The notes below the pieces were generated by a model that made no database searches, was not told where the DNA came from, and saw only the letters and a list, made by a program, of their open reading frames with translations. Of a DNA stretch of 64,000 nt, positions 15,856-24,481 are shown in pieces. This stretch comes from Aulosira sp. FACHB-615 (GTDB lineage: Bacteria > Cyanobacteriota > Cyanobacteriia > Cyanobacteriales > Nostocaceae). The stretch spans positions 1 to 64,000 of the forward strand of contig NZ_JACJSE010000025.1 in NCBI RefSeq assembly GCF_014698045.1, written 5' to 3'. How positions within the stretch are numbered: the first letter of the stretch is position 1; each line of letters starts with the position of its first letter. The position numbers and the translations under genes were made by a program.

Positions 15856-16200
15856 ATGAGTGGTAAAGGTGGCAGAACTTCGACAAGCTGGGAAACTGGC
15901 AGTAGTTGGCGCAGTGGCAAGACGAAATTAATCAGAGTACCAGAGGCGATCGCCGATGAGGTGATGCGCTGCGCCAGGACGATAGATGCCGGGATTGCCG
16001 TGTTACACGGCAACTCAGCAAATGAGCAAGAAATTATTCTGAGCGCGATCGCCAAATATATTGGCTACAAAAATACTCACTACCACGCCAATCAGCACAG
16101 CAAAACACTCGACATCAGCACAAGGGCTTGGGATGAGTTGCGGCGATTCCGGGGTATGGTCGCCCAGGAGCCGGAGAAATTAGGGTTAAAAGGTAAGTGA
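15856..16200 (+). CDS. RHH-like plasmid/element regulator, 114 aa
   Basis: After a Gly/Ser-rich basic lead, residues about 22-45 (GKTKLIRVPEAIADEVMRCARTID) have the strand-helix start of a ribbon-helix-helix-like domain found in many small cyanobacterial plasmid and transposon-linked proteins. The remainder is helical with a tail ending KLGLKGK. A perfect palindrome lies just upstream and a second copy lies within the gene (15995-16013). It is the last element gene, about 60 bp from the tRNA 3' end, the position often taken by an integration/excision regulator. Confidence 0.5.
   Translation: MSGKGGRTSTSWETGSSWRSGKTKLIRVPEAIADEVMRCARTIDAGIAVLHGNSANEQEIILSAIAKYIGYKNTHYHANQHSKTLDISTRAWDELRRFRGMVAQEPEKLGLKGK
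15994..16013. promoter_or_regulatory. Second copy of the palindrome, inside the regulator gene
   Basis: TTGCCGTGTTACACGGCAA at 15995-16013 is identical to the copy at 15823-15841, 172 bp apart. It encodes part of the protein (AVLHGN region). Two sites 172 bp apart would allow looping repression. Confidence 0.6.
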
Positions 16201-16258
16201 TTTTAAGCGGAATTAGTCAAAATCTAGTCAATTAAAAGTATCATTCTTGTGAAACCCA

Positions 16259-16330
16259 AGCCGATGACGGGATTTGAACCCGTGGCCTGCTGATTACGAA
16301 TCAGCTGCTCTACCACTGAGCCACATCGGC
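16259..16330 (-). tRNA. tRNA-Thr (CGT anticodon)
   Basis: The reverse complement folds as a standard cloverleaf: acceptor GCCGATG/CATCGGC, D-arm with GTGGTAGAGC, anticodon stem CTGAT/ATCAG around TCGTA with anticodon CGT, and T-arm GGGTTCAAATCCC. 72 nt, no encoded CCA, discriminator U. The 3' end faces the element on its left, so it is the likely attachment site. Confidence 0.93.
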
Positions 16331-16363
16331 ATACACGATTAGAAATTATAGCATTATTTACCA

Positions 16364-16633
16364 ATGGTAGACCCAAATCCCAAAACACGCCTAAACCCAG
16401 AACAATATGCCCGTCTGAAAGCAGAAATCGCTGCACCTTATCGCGGCTTACGGCAATTTATCTATGTTGCTGTGGGCGCTTCTAGTTTTATTGGTGCATT
16501 TGTCTTCTTTTTTCGCGTACTTGCTGGCAAAGAACTTGAGACTGCTTTACCGAATTTAGCATTGCAAGTTGGAATTGTTGCCCTGATGGTCTTTTTGTGG
16601 CGCTGGGAAAAACGTCGGCAACTACCTAAATAG
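16364..16633 (+). CDS. DUF3493 (LPA1-like) small membrane protein, 89 aa
   Basis: RLNPEQYARLKAEIAAPYRGLRQFIYVAVGASSFIGAFVFFFR and the second hydrophobic helix (LALQVGIVALMVFLW) match the cyanobacterial/plastid DUF3493 family, related to the C-terminal region of the plant Low PSII Accumulation proteins. Two membrane helices; likely thylakoid. First chromosomal gene right of the tRNA, transcribed divergently from it. Confidence 0.75.
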   Translation: MVDPNPKTRLNPEQYARLKAEIAAPYRGLRQFIYVAVGASSFIGAFVFFFRVLAGKELETALPNLALQVGIVALMVFLWRWEKRRQLPK

Positions 16634-16650
16634 TGGAATAGTATAAATAT

Positions 16651-16881
16651 TCAGTTAACATGATACGCCGTGATCACTATTTTCCTGTCTGAACTATACA
16701 CAGACTCGACTCTTGGATATTCGCTATGAATCCACCATACTTTGATTCTATTGGATTGTGCAGGTGCGCTACCTGAAATGGAATACCCTGCTTGAGTCAT
16801 TAAATTTTCAAAAGTATTGGAGTCGAGAACTGTACAATTAAAAGCTGTTAGCCCCTGTATCTGATGTTTGTTTAGGGTCAT
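16651..16881 (-). CDS. Hypothetical protein, 76 aa (possibly the 3' part of a frameshifted gene)
   Basis: Unrecognised. Its first 14 codons overlap, in another frame, the end of the gene at 16838-17176 (44 nt). Both parts are small and alone look incomplete. The pair could be one gene broken by an indel in the overlap or two coupled genes. C-terminal strands KVWWIHSEYPRVESVY and KIVITAYHV. Confidence 0.4.
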   Translation of the reverse strand: MTLNKHQIQGLTAFNCTVLDSNTFENLMTQAGYSISGSAPAQSNRIKVWWIHSEYPRVESVYSSDRKIVITAYHVN

Positions 16882-17176
16882 AGCTACCCTGATAAGTCGT
16901 AAAAATTCTATACCCTGGTAATACTAAAGCAATTCCAGTTTGACTATGAATTTCACCAGGATATTTATAAGGACTATCATCTGGTAAACTTCCACCAATG
17001 CGAAAACTAAAACCCAATACCCATACATAGAAACCAGGTAGTAGTAAATCCATGCTATATGCAATAGCTCTCATCGCTTCATTTTCTTTACCAGAAGAAG
17101 ATTTTCTGCCTATAGCAATTGTTTTGGAGATATTTTTTGGGTTTTTGGTTTCTAACATAGATATTTCAATCACCAA
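16838..17176 (-). CDS. Hypothetical protein, 112 aa
   Basis: Unrecognised. A start at 17158 (MLETKNPKN) is an alternative. Beta-rich middle (LLLPGFYVWVLGFSFRIGGSLPDD; TGIALVLPGYRIFTTYQGSYD), which reads like a small beta domain. It ends inside the next small frame (see 16651). No neighbour gives context. Confidence 0.45.
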   Translation of the reverse strand: MVIEISMLETKNPKNISKTIAIGRKSSSGKENEAMRAIAYSMDLLLPGFYVWVLGFSFRIGGSLPDDSPYKYPGEIHSQTGIALVLPGYRIFTTYQGSYDPKQTSDTGANSF

Positions 17177-17836
17177 TAGTGATTAAGTGGGTGTCAAGCG
17201 TTTCACTTGCCATTATGTATTAAGTGTTTTGCAACGCTGTAAACAGATCAGCAAAGATTGAGACTAATTTGTTTTAATCCCTCATATCTAGTATTAGTAT
17301 ATCTCAAAGATATATGGGATAAGAGTTTCGCATTATTGAAGGCGATTAGACAGAAATATCTGTCATCTTTTTACATAACTTAATATTTTTATTTTTTCTT
17401 AATTTTTTGACATAATCTGCAATAGAAAGAGAGAAAATATAAAAAAAATATTAGGAAATTAGGAAAAATCAAAATCTCTGCGAAAATGATAATTACTCAA
17501 ACGGGGTCAGCCAATATAAAGACCCTGAAGATAAACAAATCATTTTTATATAGGGTCAAATACAATTTAAAGACCCTGGATTTAGGAAAAAACTAAAAAA
17601 TCACCAGCGTCATAACTAACAGTTTGTTAGCTTGACGCTTTTAACTTTTTTAGGACTCAAGAACAAGAAAAATTTATTCCTTTAACTTAGACAATCTGTG
17701 TAACATATAACACATTGCGTAGAGAAACATTAGCGATTCCAAGTCAGGTTATCAGTACAATCAATCTCTGGAGGGTTGCTGTATTCTTCACATTTTGTTA
17801 CAAAAGTACAAAGAACTTCTAGAGACGCACTAACTC
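17177..17836. other. 660-bp intergenic region with an orphan terminator-like hairpin
   Basis: Very A/T-rich. No gene seen. Three related words lie between 17500 and 17580: TAAAGACCCTG twice (about 17517 and 17568) and the inverted AGGGTC (about 17552). At 17606-17639 AGCGTCA and TGACGCT enclose a nested ACTAACA/TGTTAG stem followed by TTTTAACTTTTTT, a terminator form. With no gene just before it on the plus strand, a small RNA ending at about 17650 is possible. Confidence 0.4.
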
Positions 17837-18643
17837 ATGTTCGGCGGACTAACTGGTTTACAAGATCCTAAAGGCACTGACTGGGGTGAGCGAATGCTCA
17901 ACACAGTGGCCAGCCAAACGATTCGCCATCTGTTTACCCAAAGCGAGTCAGTAGAAGTCTTGGTACGCTGCTATCCCTCCAGTAAGTTGTTGCAAGGTAG
18001 CATTGATAGTTTCAAAATGAACGGACGTGGCTTGGTGATCCGCAAAGATTTTGCGGTGGAGGAGATGTCGTTTGAAACGGATGCAGTGGCGATAGATTTT
18101 GGCGCGGTATTAAGTGGCAAATTAAGCCTGAAGCAACCTACACAAGCGATCGCCCAAGTAGTATTATCCGAAACAGGCATTAACCAGGCTTTCAAGGCAG
18201 AACTCGTGAAAAAGCGCCTAGTTAACCTTGATGTACCTGCTTTAACAGAATTATCTGGTGGTCAGCCAGTTTCCTTTCCTGAAGTTCAGGTACAACTCTT
18301 ACCAGAAAATCACCTGCGAATTACCGCCAAAGCCGATTTAAATAATGGCGAACTCGTTCCCATAAATATGATAGTTTCCATAGCTGTGGAAAGGCGGCGA
18401 CGCATTTCTTTTAAAGACCCCCAAATTGACCTTGAGCAAGTCCCAGAAACGCAAAAAGCAATTTCTCAAACCCTGAGTGTGGCGCTGGCAGACATTTTAG
18501 ATAATATGGTTGATTTAGATCGCTTTGACCTAGATGGAGTCAAAATGCGGCTCAATCGTTTAGAAACTGAAGGGCAAAAATTAATTTTCAGTGGATATGC
18601 GGAGGTTGAACGTATCCCTCGTAGCGGGGGTAGTGCAACTTAA
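17837..18643 (+). CDS. DUF2993 family protein, 268 aa
   Basis: The sequence shows the DUF2993 (LmeA-like) lipid-binding beta-barrel pattern: conserved start region (DWGERMLNTVASQTIRHLFTQSESVEVLVRCYPSSKLLQGSIDS...), FGAVLSGKL, LPENHLRITAKADL and the C-terminal FDLDGVKMRLNRLETEGQKLIFSGYAEVERIP. No signal peptide is evident in cyanobacterial members. Proposed role in lipid binding at membranes; no specific substrate known. Normal length, isolated gene. Confidence 0.75.
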   Translation: MFGGLTGLQDPKGTDWGERMLNTVASQTIRHLFTQSESVEVLVRCYPSSKLLQGSIDSFKMNGRGLVIRKDFAVEEMSFETDAVAIDFGAVLSGKLSLKQPTQAIAQVVLSETGINQAFKAELVKKRLVNLDVPALTELSGGQPVSFPEVQVQLLPENHLRITAKADLNNGELVPINMIVSIAVERRRRISFKDPQIDLEQVPETQKAISQTLSVALADILDNMVDLDRFDLDGVKMRLNRLETEGQKLIFSGYAEVERIPRSGGSAT

Positions 18644-18980
18644 AAAGTAAAAAGTGAAAAGATCATCCCCATAAACAAATTTAGGAGTTAGTTGCGTGGG
18701 CGGGTTTCCCACGCCAGTCGCCACCAATTTGAGAAGCAAAGCAACGTGCTGGCTCGACTCGAAGCAGTCTGGCGTTGGTTTGTGAGTATGATTCTTTTTC
18801 TTTCTTTTGTCTTGTTTGTTCAATACCGAAGTGATTTTCTGACATACTTACTACAAAGTTGCATGTTATTAACTTCAGTATTTCCAAAATTGCAGAGCGA
18901 TCGCTAATCTTTTAGGGAACGTTAGGTAACGCACTTCCATCTATGATAAGGATTAAGACATTATTGAGGAGTGGAAGGCA
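18644..18980. other. Intergenic region with dispersed cyanobacterial repeats
   Basis: 337 bp. Contains GCGTGGG-cggg-TTTCCCACGC (about 18695-18715), the kind of imperfect palindrome also seen near 62235, and the AAAGCAACGTGCTGGCTCGACTCG family word. No credible gene. The upstream signal for the TPR gene is a GAGGAG-like site at about 18965-18970. Confidence 0.4.
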
Positions 18981-19634
18981 ATGAAGATTCTACCCATTAG
19001 TAGCATCATAGTGAGTCTCATAGCTGCAATTGGTGAATCGCCATTAGTGTTAGCAGTTCCTACACAAGTTGCATTGCAAGAAAATGCACAAATTACTCAA
19101 AAACAACCACAAAAACTAGCACAATTTCAGGATGATGGAAATTCCGAGCGATCGCAACTAGTTCAACAAGCAAACAATTTATTAAACAGTGGTGATTTAA
19201 CAGGTGCAGAAAAAGTCTTACGTAGATTAATTAAAAAGTATCCCGACGATGCTTTTGGACATTTTCAACTTGGTAATGTACTGCGGCGACAAAAGCAACC
19301 AGAAGCAGCGATTACAGCTTATCAAGAAGCCCTTCGTCTCAAGCCAAAATATGCTTTAGCTTACAATGCGATCGGTGTTGTGTATGCAACTCAAGACCGT
19401 TGGGATGATGCTATTAGTCAATATCGCAAAGCTTTAGAAATAAACCCTAGTTATGGGGAAGCCATGACTAATTTAGGACAAGCACTATGGCAAGTTAATA
19501 AAAAAGATGAGGCGGTTGCTTCTTTAGAAAAAGCTTTAAATATTTTTAAAACCCAAAGTCGCAATGATAGAGTTTACCAGATTGAACAAATGTTAAAACA
19601 AATTCGGGCTGCTGATAATCCTGGCGTATCTTGA
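18981..19634 (+). CDS. Exported TPR protein, 217 aa
   Basis: N-terminal signal-like hydrophobic segment (ISSIIVSLIAAIGESPLVLA), then three to four tetratricopeptide units between about residues 60 and 175: LNSGDLTGAEKVLRRLIKKYPDDAFGHFQLGNVLRRQKQPEAAITAYQEALRLKPKYALAYNAIG (in parts) with the canonical P-x-(Y/A) turns. Probably a periplasmic scaffold. Followed by a strong hairpin terminator at 19706. Confidence 0.75.
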   Translation: MKILPISSIIVSLIAAIGESPLVLAVPTQVALQENAQITQKQPQKLAQFQDDGNSERSQLVQQANNLLNSGDLTGAEKVLRRLIKKYPDDAFGHFQLGNVLRRQKQPEAAITAYQEALRLKPKYALAYNAIGVVYATQDRWDDAISQYRKALEINPSYGEAMTNLGQALWQVNKKDEAVASLEKALNIFKTQSRNDRVYQIEQMLKQIRAADNPGVS

Positions 19635-19705
19635 AAAAGAATTCAGTATTAAAATGTAACAGGCAACAGGGAAATTCCCATAAATAAATTTCCCGGCAAG
19701 ATTCA

Positions 19706-19736
19706 GATACCCGACTTCTTTAAGAAGTCGGGTATC
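19706..19736 (+). terminator. Hairpin repeat copy 1, GATACCCGACTTCTT stem, terminator of the TPR gene
   Basis: A 15-bp stem around a single base, followed by TTTTTATT. One of four copies in the window (also 30036, 38098, 52238). This copy carries C-to-A in one arm and the matching G-to-T in the other, keeping the pair. Confidence 0.85.
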
Positions 19737-19841
19737 TTTTTATTCATAAGACTAAGAGTCTAATACCGTTTCTTGATGAAGATACAATTAATCAGTCTCT
19801 ACAAAATTTATGTTGACTCTGAAATGTTTGATTAGCTAAAT

Positions 19842-21416
19842 TTAATGGGCAACTGCACCACCAGTTGCTTTTACTTTTTTAATGAATAAAATCGCAATCC
19901 CACTAAGTAATAAAGCTAGACCAATAAAGTAAAAACAATCATTAAAAGCCATAACAAATGCTTCGCGGCGAACAACATTGGAAATAGATGCGATCGCCTG
20001 ATTTTGTGCTGTGCTTAAATCTGCACCACGGCTGATAAAATATTGTGTCATTTGGTCAATTCGCTGTTGCGTTTCTGGGTTATATAAAGACACAGCATCG
20101 CCTAATCTATTCGAGTGAAATTGCTCTCTATTACTTAATAAAGTTGCTAACACAGCAATTCCAATAGAACCACCCATATTCCGCATCATATTAAATAAAC
20201 CACTGGCTGAACCTGCATCTTTAGGATTTAACCCAGCAGTTGCAATAGATGTCAGTGGAACCATAATTAATGGTTGTCCCATTGCCCTGACTAATTGTGA
20301 CCAACGTAATTGATCTAACCCGGTTTGATTAGTCAATCCCGCATTCATAAATGCACTAATAGCAAACAAAGTTACTCCTAATGCCACCATAAACCGCACA
20401 TCAATGCGTTGCATAAGTTTGGGAATAAACGGAATAATAAATAACTGGGGAATCCCTGCCCAAATTAACACCTCACCAATTTGCAGTGCGTTATATTTTT
20501 GAATTTGAGCCAGATACAAAGGCAAAATATAAATCGAACCATATAACCCTATCCCTAGGGAAACATTTACAACACTAGCTAAACCAAAGTTACGATAACG
20601 TAATAAACGTAAATTAATAAATGGTTGCTTACGAGTTAATTCAATCAAGAAAAATAAAGTCAGAAAAATTGCGGCAATAATACTTAAACGTACAATTAAT
20701 GGTGAGCCAAACCAATCTTTCCGGCTACCTTCTTCCAACACAACTTGTAGGGAACCTAAGCCAATAGCCATTGAAAAAATTCCCCACCAATCACCTTGTT
20801 TTAATAACTGAATTTGGGGTTGGACTTGCTTAATTCCATACCATACACCCGCCAGCATTAATGCACCAGGAAACACATTGATATAAAAACTATATTCCCA
20901 ACTATAATTTTCTGTTAACCAACCGCCTAAAGTCGGGCCAATTGATGGAGCGAAAACTGCTGTAATAGCAAATGCGGCAAGTCCTATTGATTGTTTGGCG
21001 GGTGGTAAAGTTGTTAACACAACCGTCAAAGCTGAAGGAATTAAAACGCCTCCTGTAAAGCCTTGCAAAGCCCGAAAAACAATCATGGAATTTAAATCCC
21101 ACGCCCAAGCGCAGCAAATAGAAAAGAAGATAAATAATCCAGTATTAACTAATAAATAAAGTCTGAGGGAAAAAACCCGCGATAACCATCCAGTTAAGGG
21201 AATGACGACAATTTCGGCGACAAGATAAGCAGTAGAAATCCAAGAACCTTCTTCTAAAGTTGCACCTAAAGATGCTTGAATTTCTTGCAATGAAGCGTTA
21301 GTGATTTGAATATCTAAAACTGCCATAAAGGCACCAAGCATACTGGCTAATACACCAATCCAAGTTCTTAAGGGTATGCCTTCTGGTGCTACAGCCGAAA
21401 TATTAGCCATAGTCAT
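19842..21416 (-). CDS. DHA2-family multidrug efflux transporter (EmrB-like), 524 aa
   Basis: 14-TM major facilitator: LDIQITNASLQEIQASLGATLEEGSWISTAYLVAE is the DHA2 hallmark start (D in TM1, W in motif D1), GWLSRVFSLRLYLL is motif A, GPTLGGWLTENYSWEYSFYINVP-like is motif C, and LRNMGGSIGIAVLATLL lies late. Exports drugs by proton antiport together with the HlyD/EmrA protein encoded upstream. Last gene of the MarR-EmrA-MFS-EmrB array. MANIS two codons in is an alternative start. Length is normal. Confidence 0.88.
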   Translation of the reverse strand: MTMANISAVAPEGIPLRTWIGVLASMLGAFMAVLDIQITNASLQEIQASLGATLEEGSWISTAYLVAEIVVIPLTGWLSRVFSLRLYLLVNTGLFIFFSICCAWAWDLNSMIVFRALQGFTGGVLIPSALTVVLTTLPPAKQSIGLAAFAITAVFAPSIGPTLGGWLTENYSWEYSFYINVFPGALMLAGVWYGIKQVQPQIQLLKQGDWWGIFSMAIGLGSLQVVLEEGSRKDWFGSPLIVRLSIIAAIFLTLFFLIELTRKQPFINLRLLRYRNFGLASVVNVSLGIGLYGSIYILPLYLAQIQKYNALQIGEVLIWAGIPQLFIIPFIPKLMQRIDVRFMVALGVTLFAISAFMNAGLTNQTGLDQLRWSQLVRAMGQPLIMVPLTSIATAGLNPKDAGSASGLFNMMRNMGGSIGIAVLATLLSNREQFHSNRLGDAVSLYNPETQQRIDQMTQYFISRGADLSTAQNQAIASISNVVRREAFVMAFNDCFYFIGLALLLSGIAILFIKKVKATGGAVAH

Positions 21417-21562
21417 GCTCCATTTTGAGGGGCGAAGATTGGGAGAATATTAAAAATGTACCATTGATAGGAGGTTGGAGATGACAGAGTTTTTATCTAC
21501 CGATACTCTCTTAAATCTCTCTGCATCTGGGCGTAAAATAAATCACCAAATTCAACACCAAT

Positions 21563-22825
21563 TTACTTCCTAACTAAAATACCTTTCTGTTCATAAATCG
21601 GTATTACCATTTGCCGTAAAACTGGCAGTTGTCTACTAAAAAATATTGAACCGATAATACAAGCTATACCATCAATAATTAATGTATTAGGAGCGCCAAT
21701 GATATCTGCAATTCCACCGCCGATTAAATTGCCTATAGGTATCATACCTAAAAATGACATTGTGTATAGACTCATTAACCTTCCACGTTTATCTTCTTCC
21801 ACAATGGTTTGCAAAAAGGTATTACTTGCAGCAATTTGTAAAATTGTTCCTAAACCGACAAATAGCATTGTGAATAAAGACAATGGTAAAAATCGAGAAA
21901 CAGAAAATGCAATCAGACCACAGCCTAATATTGCTGGTGCGATCGCAATTAATTTCCCAATGCCTAAAATAGTTTTACGAGTAGCGAGATATATCCCCCC
22001 TGATAATGCTCCCACGCCTGATGCTGCCATTAAAAAGCCTAAAGTTTCGGCACCACCTTTGAAGATTGTTTCGGCAAAAACTGGTACTAGAATTGTATTT
22101 TGCAACCCCATTAAACTAACTAAAGCTGATAGTAATAAAATGGCGCGAATTGGGGGAAAGGTAAAAGCATAAATAAATCCCTCTTTAACTCTTTTTAAGG
22201 GATTATCTGGACTAGACGGTATTTTCCACGGCTTAATGTTCATTGCTAGTAAGCTGGCAATCACAGCAATGTAACTCAAGCCGTCGATTAAAAAACAGTA
22301 AGCAACACCAACTCTGGCAATTAATAATCCGCCTATGGCGGGGCCAATAAGTCGCGCCCCATTAATCATAGTTGAATTGATGGCGATCGCATTCGCTAAA
22401 TCTTCTCTACGTTCAACTAGTTCCGGGACAAATGCTTGTCTAGCTGGCGCATCTAAAGCGTTAATCAATCCTTGTAATAAACTCAACGCGATGATATGCC
22501 AAATTTGAATCATGCCTGTTAGTGTTAGTACAGCTAACGCTAAAGACTGGATCATCGCCATAATTTGCGTGCCAATTAAAGTACGATACCGCGAAAAGCG
22601 ATCTACAAACACGCCACCAAAGGGAGCGAGAAAAAAACTGGGGATTTGACTAGCAAATCCAACTACACCTAGCATTAATGGTGAATTAGTTAAGTCATAC
22701 ACTAGCCAAACAGTAGCTAGTTGAGTCATCCATGTGCCAATTAAGGAAATTCCTTGTCCCGCAAAAAACAAGCGATAGTTTTTTGACTGAAAGGCAGGTA
22801 GTTGCAACTGTTTAAATTTGGTCAT
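21563..22825 (-). CDS. MFS transporter of the EntS/MFS_3 type, 420 aa
   Basis: FQSKNYRLFFAGQGISLIGTWMTQLATVWLVYDLT, GGVFVDRFSRYRTLIGTQ and DAPARQAFVPELVERREDLANAIAINSTMINGARLIGPAIGGLLI (in parts) are diagnostic of the MFS_3/EntS-like family, 12 TM helices. Substrate unknown; these exporters move siderophores or hydrophobic compounds. It sits between the EmrA and EmrB genes, which is not the usual two-gene emrAB layout, so the operon carries two transporters. Upstream is a short ATTTGTCATTTGT repeat. Confidence 0.82.
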   Translation of the reverse strand: MTKFKQLQLPAFQSKNYRLFFAGQGISLIGTWMTQLATVWLVYDLTNSPLMLGVVGFASQIPSFFLAPFGGVFVDRFSRYRTLIGTQIMAMIQSLALAVLTLTGMIQIWHIIALSLLQGLINALDAPARQAFVPELVERREDLANAIAINSTMINGARLIGPAIGGLLIARVGVAYCFLIDGLSYIAVIASLLAMNIKPWKIPSSPDNPLKRVKEGFIYAFTFPPIRAILLLSALVSLMGLQNTILVPVFAETIFKGGAETLGFLMAASGVGALSGGIYLATRKTILGIGKLIAIAPAILGCGLIAFSVSRFLPLSLFTMLFVGLGTILQIAASNTFLQTIVEEDKRGRLMSLYTMSFLGMIPIGNLIGGGIADIIGAPNTLIIDGIACIIGSIFFSRQLPVLRQMVIPIYEQKGILVRK

Positions 22826-22883
22826 TTGTCATTTGTTATTTGTCAGGAATTGATGCTCATTTCACTCAAGTTCATTACAAACT

Positions 22884-24338
22884 TTATTTAACTTCCACAC
22901 TAACTTCCGCAGACATCCCTGGTGTAATCCTGGAGTCGTAACCTTGGATACTCTTTTGGTCTAAAACTATCTTCACAGGAATGCGTTGCACTACTTTGGT
23001 AAAGTTACCTGTCGCGTTGTCTGGTGGTAATAAAGCAAATTGAGCGCCGGAAGCCGGGGAAATGCTGTCAACTTTGCCGCTAAAGGTGTGGTGAGGAAAG
23101 GCATCGAGTTTGACTTCTACTGGTTGTCCGGGGCGCATTCTTTCTAGTTGGGTTTCTTTAAAGTTGGCTACTACCCAGTTTTCGTTATCAACAATCGCCA
23201 TTAATGGTGTTCCGGCTTGGATTCTATTGCCAATTTCCACGGTTTTTTTACCAACTCGCCCAGCACTAGGGGCAGTAACGTTGGTGTAGGATAACTGCAA
23301 TTGGGCATCTTTTAAGGATGCTTCAGCCTGGGCGATCGCAGCTTTAGCAGCTTCGTATTGGCTACGTTTGACGCTAGTATCTTGAGTTCCAGCCGTAGCT
23401 TGTTGCAATCCGCCTCTCGATGCTGCGAGTTTTGCTTGGGCGCTGGTGACACCTTCTTGGGCTTGGGCGAGTCGAGATTGGGCTTGAGCTACCCCAACTT
23501 TGGCAGAGGCTAATCTGGCTTGGGCTTGTTCAACTCCTTGGATGGCGGCATTTTTCTGGGCTAAAGCGACATCATAGGCGGCTTTGGCTGCATCCAACTG
23601 TTGACGAGCGATCGCACCTTCTTTATATAAGCTGTTGTAACGGTTGTAATCTGTTTCCGCTTTTTGCAGGTTGGCGTTGGCTTGGGCTACCTGGGCTTGG
23701 GCGGCGGGAATCCCGGCTTGGGCTAATTCCACATCGGCTTGGGCGGCGGGAATCCCGGCTTGGGCTTCTCGTACTGCTGCTTGGGCGGTGGAAATGGCAG
23801 ATACCGCCCCGCTCACATCACCTTGGGCTTGAGTTGTCTTAGCATTGGTGGTTTCCGCCGTTAAGGCAATATTGGCGGCGGCGGCTTCGGCTTGACTGCG
23901 GGCGTTGGCTAAGGCGGCGGCGGCTTGCTGCACTTTACTTTCATAGTCACGGGGGTCAAGTTTAACTAGTAACTGTCCCGGTTGCACTTCTTGGTTGTCG
24001 TTGACTAAAACTTGAGCAACCGTTCCGGGAATTTTGCTACTAACTTGGTGAACATGCCCGCTAACAGTGGCATTGTCTGTTTCTTCGTGAGAGGAAGCGT
24101 ATTGCCAGTAGTTATAACCAAATGTACCAGCAGCGATCGCACCTACACCCAACCCCGCCAAAATTAAAGGTAATCGCTTTGAACTACGGGGTTTTTTCTC
24201 TGGCTGCGGGTGGACATCGGTTTCCGGTGCTTCTGGCGTGGCGATCACTGCATCTAAAGTCTCAGTATCAGTAATTATTTCTGTTTCGACAACAGATGTT
24301 TTCTCTTTTTTGCGTCCGTTTAATGTGGTTGTTGTCAT
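22884..24338 (-). CDS. HlyD/EmrA-like membrane fusion protein, 484 aa
   Basis: Cytoplasmic N-terminus of about 50 residues, one TM (LPLILAGLGVGAIAAGTFGYNYW), biotinyl-lipoyl half (VSSKIPGTVAQVLVNDNQEVQPGQLLVKLD), an unusually long Ala/Gln-rich alpha-hairpin with tandem AQAGIPAAQA units, second lipoyl half (LSYTNVTAPSAGRVGKKTVEIGNRIQ), and a C-terminal beta barrel. The adaptor connects the EmrB pump with an outer-membrane channel. DNA of the hairpin carries a near-identical tandem segment near 23697 and 23737. A MarR-box candidate lies 33 bp upstream of the start. Confidence 0.87.
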   Translation of the reverse strand: MTTTTLNGRKKEKTSVVETEIITDTETLDAVIATPEAPETDVHPQPEKKPRSSKRLPLILAGLGVGAIAAGTFGYNYWQYASSHEETDNATVSGHVHQVSSKIPGTVAQVLVNDNQEVQPGQLLVKLDPRDYESKVQQAAAALANARSQAEAAAANIALTAETTNAKTTQAQGDVSGAVSAISTAQAAVREAQAGIPAAQADVELAQAGIPAAQAQVAQANANLQKAETDYNRYNSLYKEGAIARQQLDAAKAAYDVALAQKNAAIQGVEQAQARLASAKVGVAQAQSRLAQAQEGVTSAQAKLAASRGGLQQATAGTQDTSVKRSQYEAAKAAIAQAEASLKDAQLQLSYTNVTAPSAGRVGKKTVEIGNRIQAGTPLMAIVDNENWVVANFKETQLERMRPGQPVEVKLDAFPHHTFSGKVDSISPASGAQFALLPPDNATGNFTKVVQRIPVKIVLDQKSIQGYDSRITPGMSAEVSVEVK

Positions 24339-24370
24339 AGTTAGCTTCTTCCTTGCGGCAATTATTTAGA

Positions 24371-24385
24371 ATACGTACTATTTAG
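24371..24385. promoter_or_regulatory. Candidate MarR operator in front of emrA-like gene
   Basis: ATACGTACTATTTAG; differs in one base from the site at 24967-24981 in front of the MarR gene. Contains the palindromic core TACGTA. Shared boxes before regulator and target genes suggest that the local MarR protein binds both. Confidence 0.55.
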
Positions 24386-24481
24386 TTGCAAGTAGCTTCT
24401 ATTCTTTTATTTAGGATGCTAAATATTTTCGCAAATAAATTTATACATAGCTTCACCCAAATGGGCGATTGTCATCCAGCC

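Larger units (their letters stand above)
1..16259. mobile_element. Integrated virus-like or plasmid-like element at tRNA-Thr (left end outside window)
   Basis: Everything left of the tRNA-Thr 3' end differs from the chromosomal part: short overlapping genes in divergent operons, almost all without recognisable cellular homologues, a replication helicase, ribbon-helix-helix type regulators, fibre genes and a P-loop ATPase. The tRNA gene is on the minus strand with its 3' end facing the element, the usual geometry for integration into a tRNA 3' end. No integrase and no second att copy are visible; both are expected beyond position 1. HIP1 sites inside the element (for example near 421, 1700, 7182, 12746 and 16045) suggest long residence in cyanobacterial hosts. 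Virus, satellite or conjugative element are all open. Confidence 0.7.

Noticed and set aside
16260..16290. Direct repeat of the tRNA 3' end elsewhere in the element as attachment site
   Set aside because: No second copy of GGATTTGAACCCG was seen between 1 and 16250; the other att site must lie outside the window.
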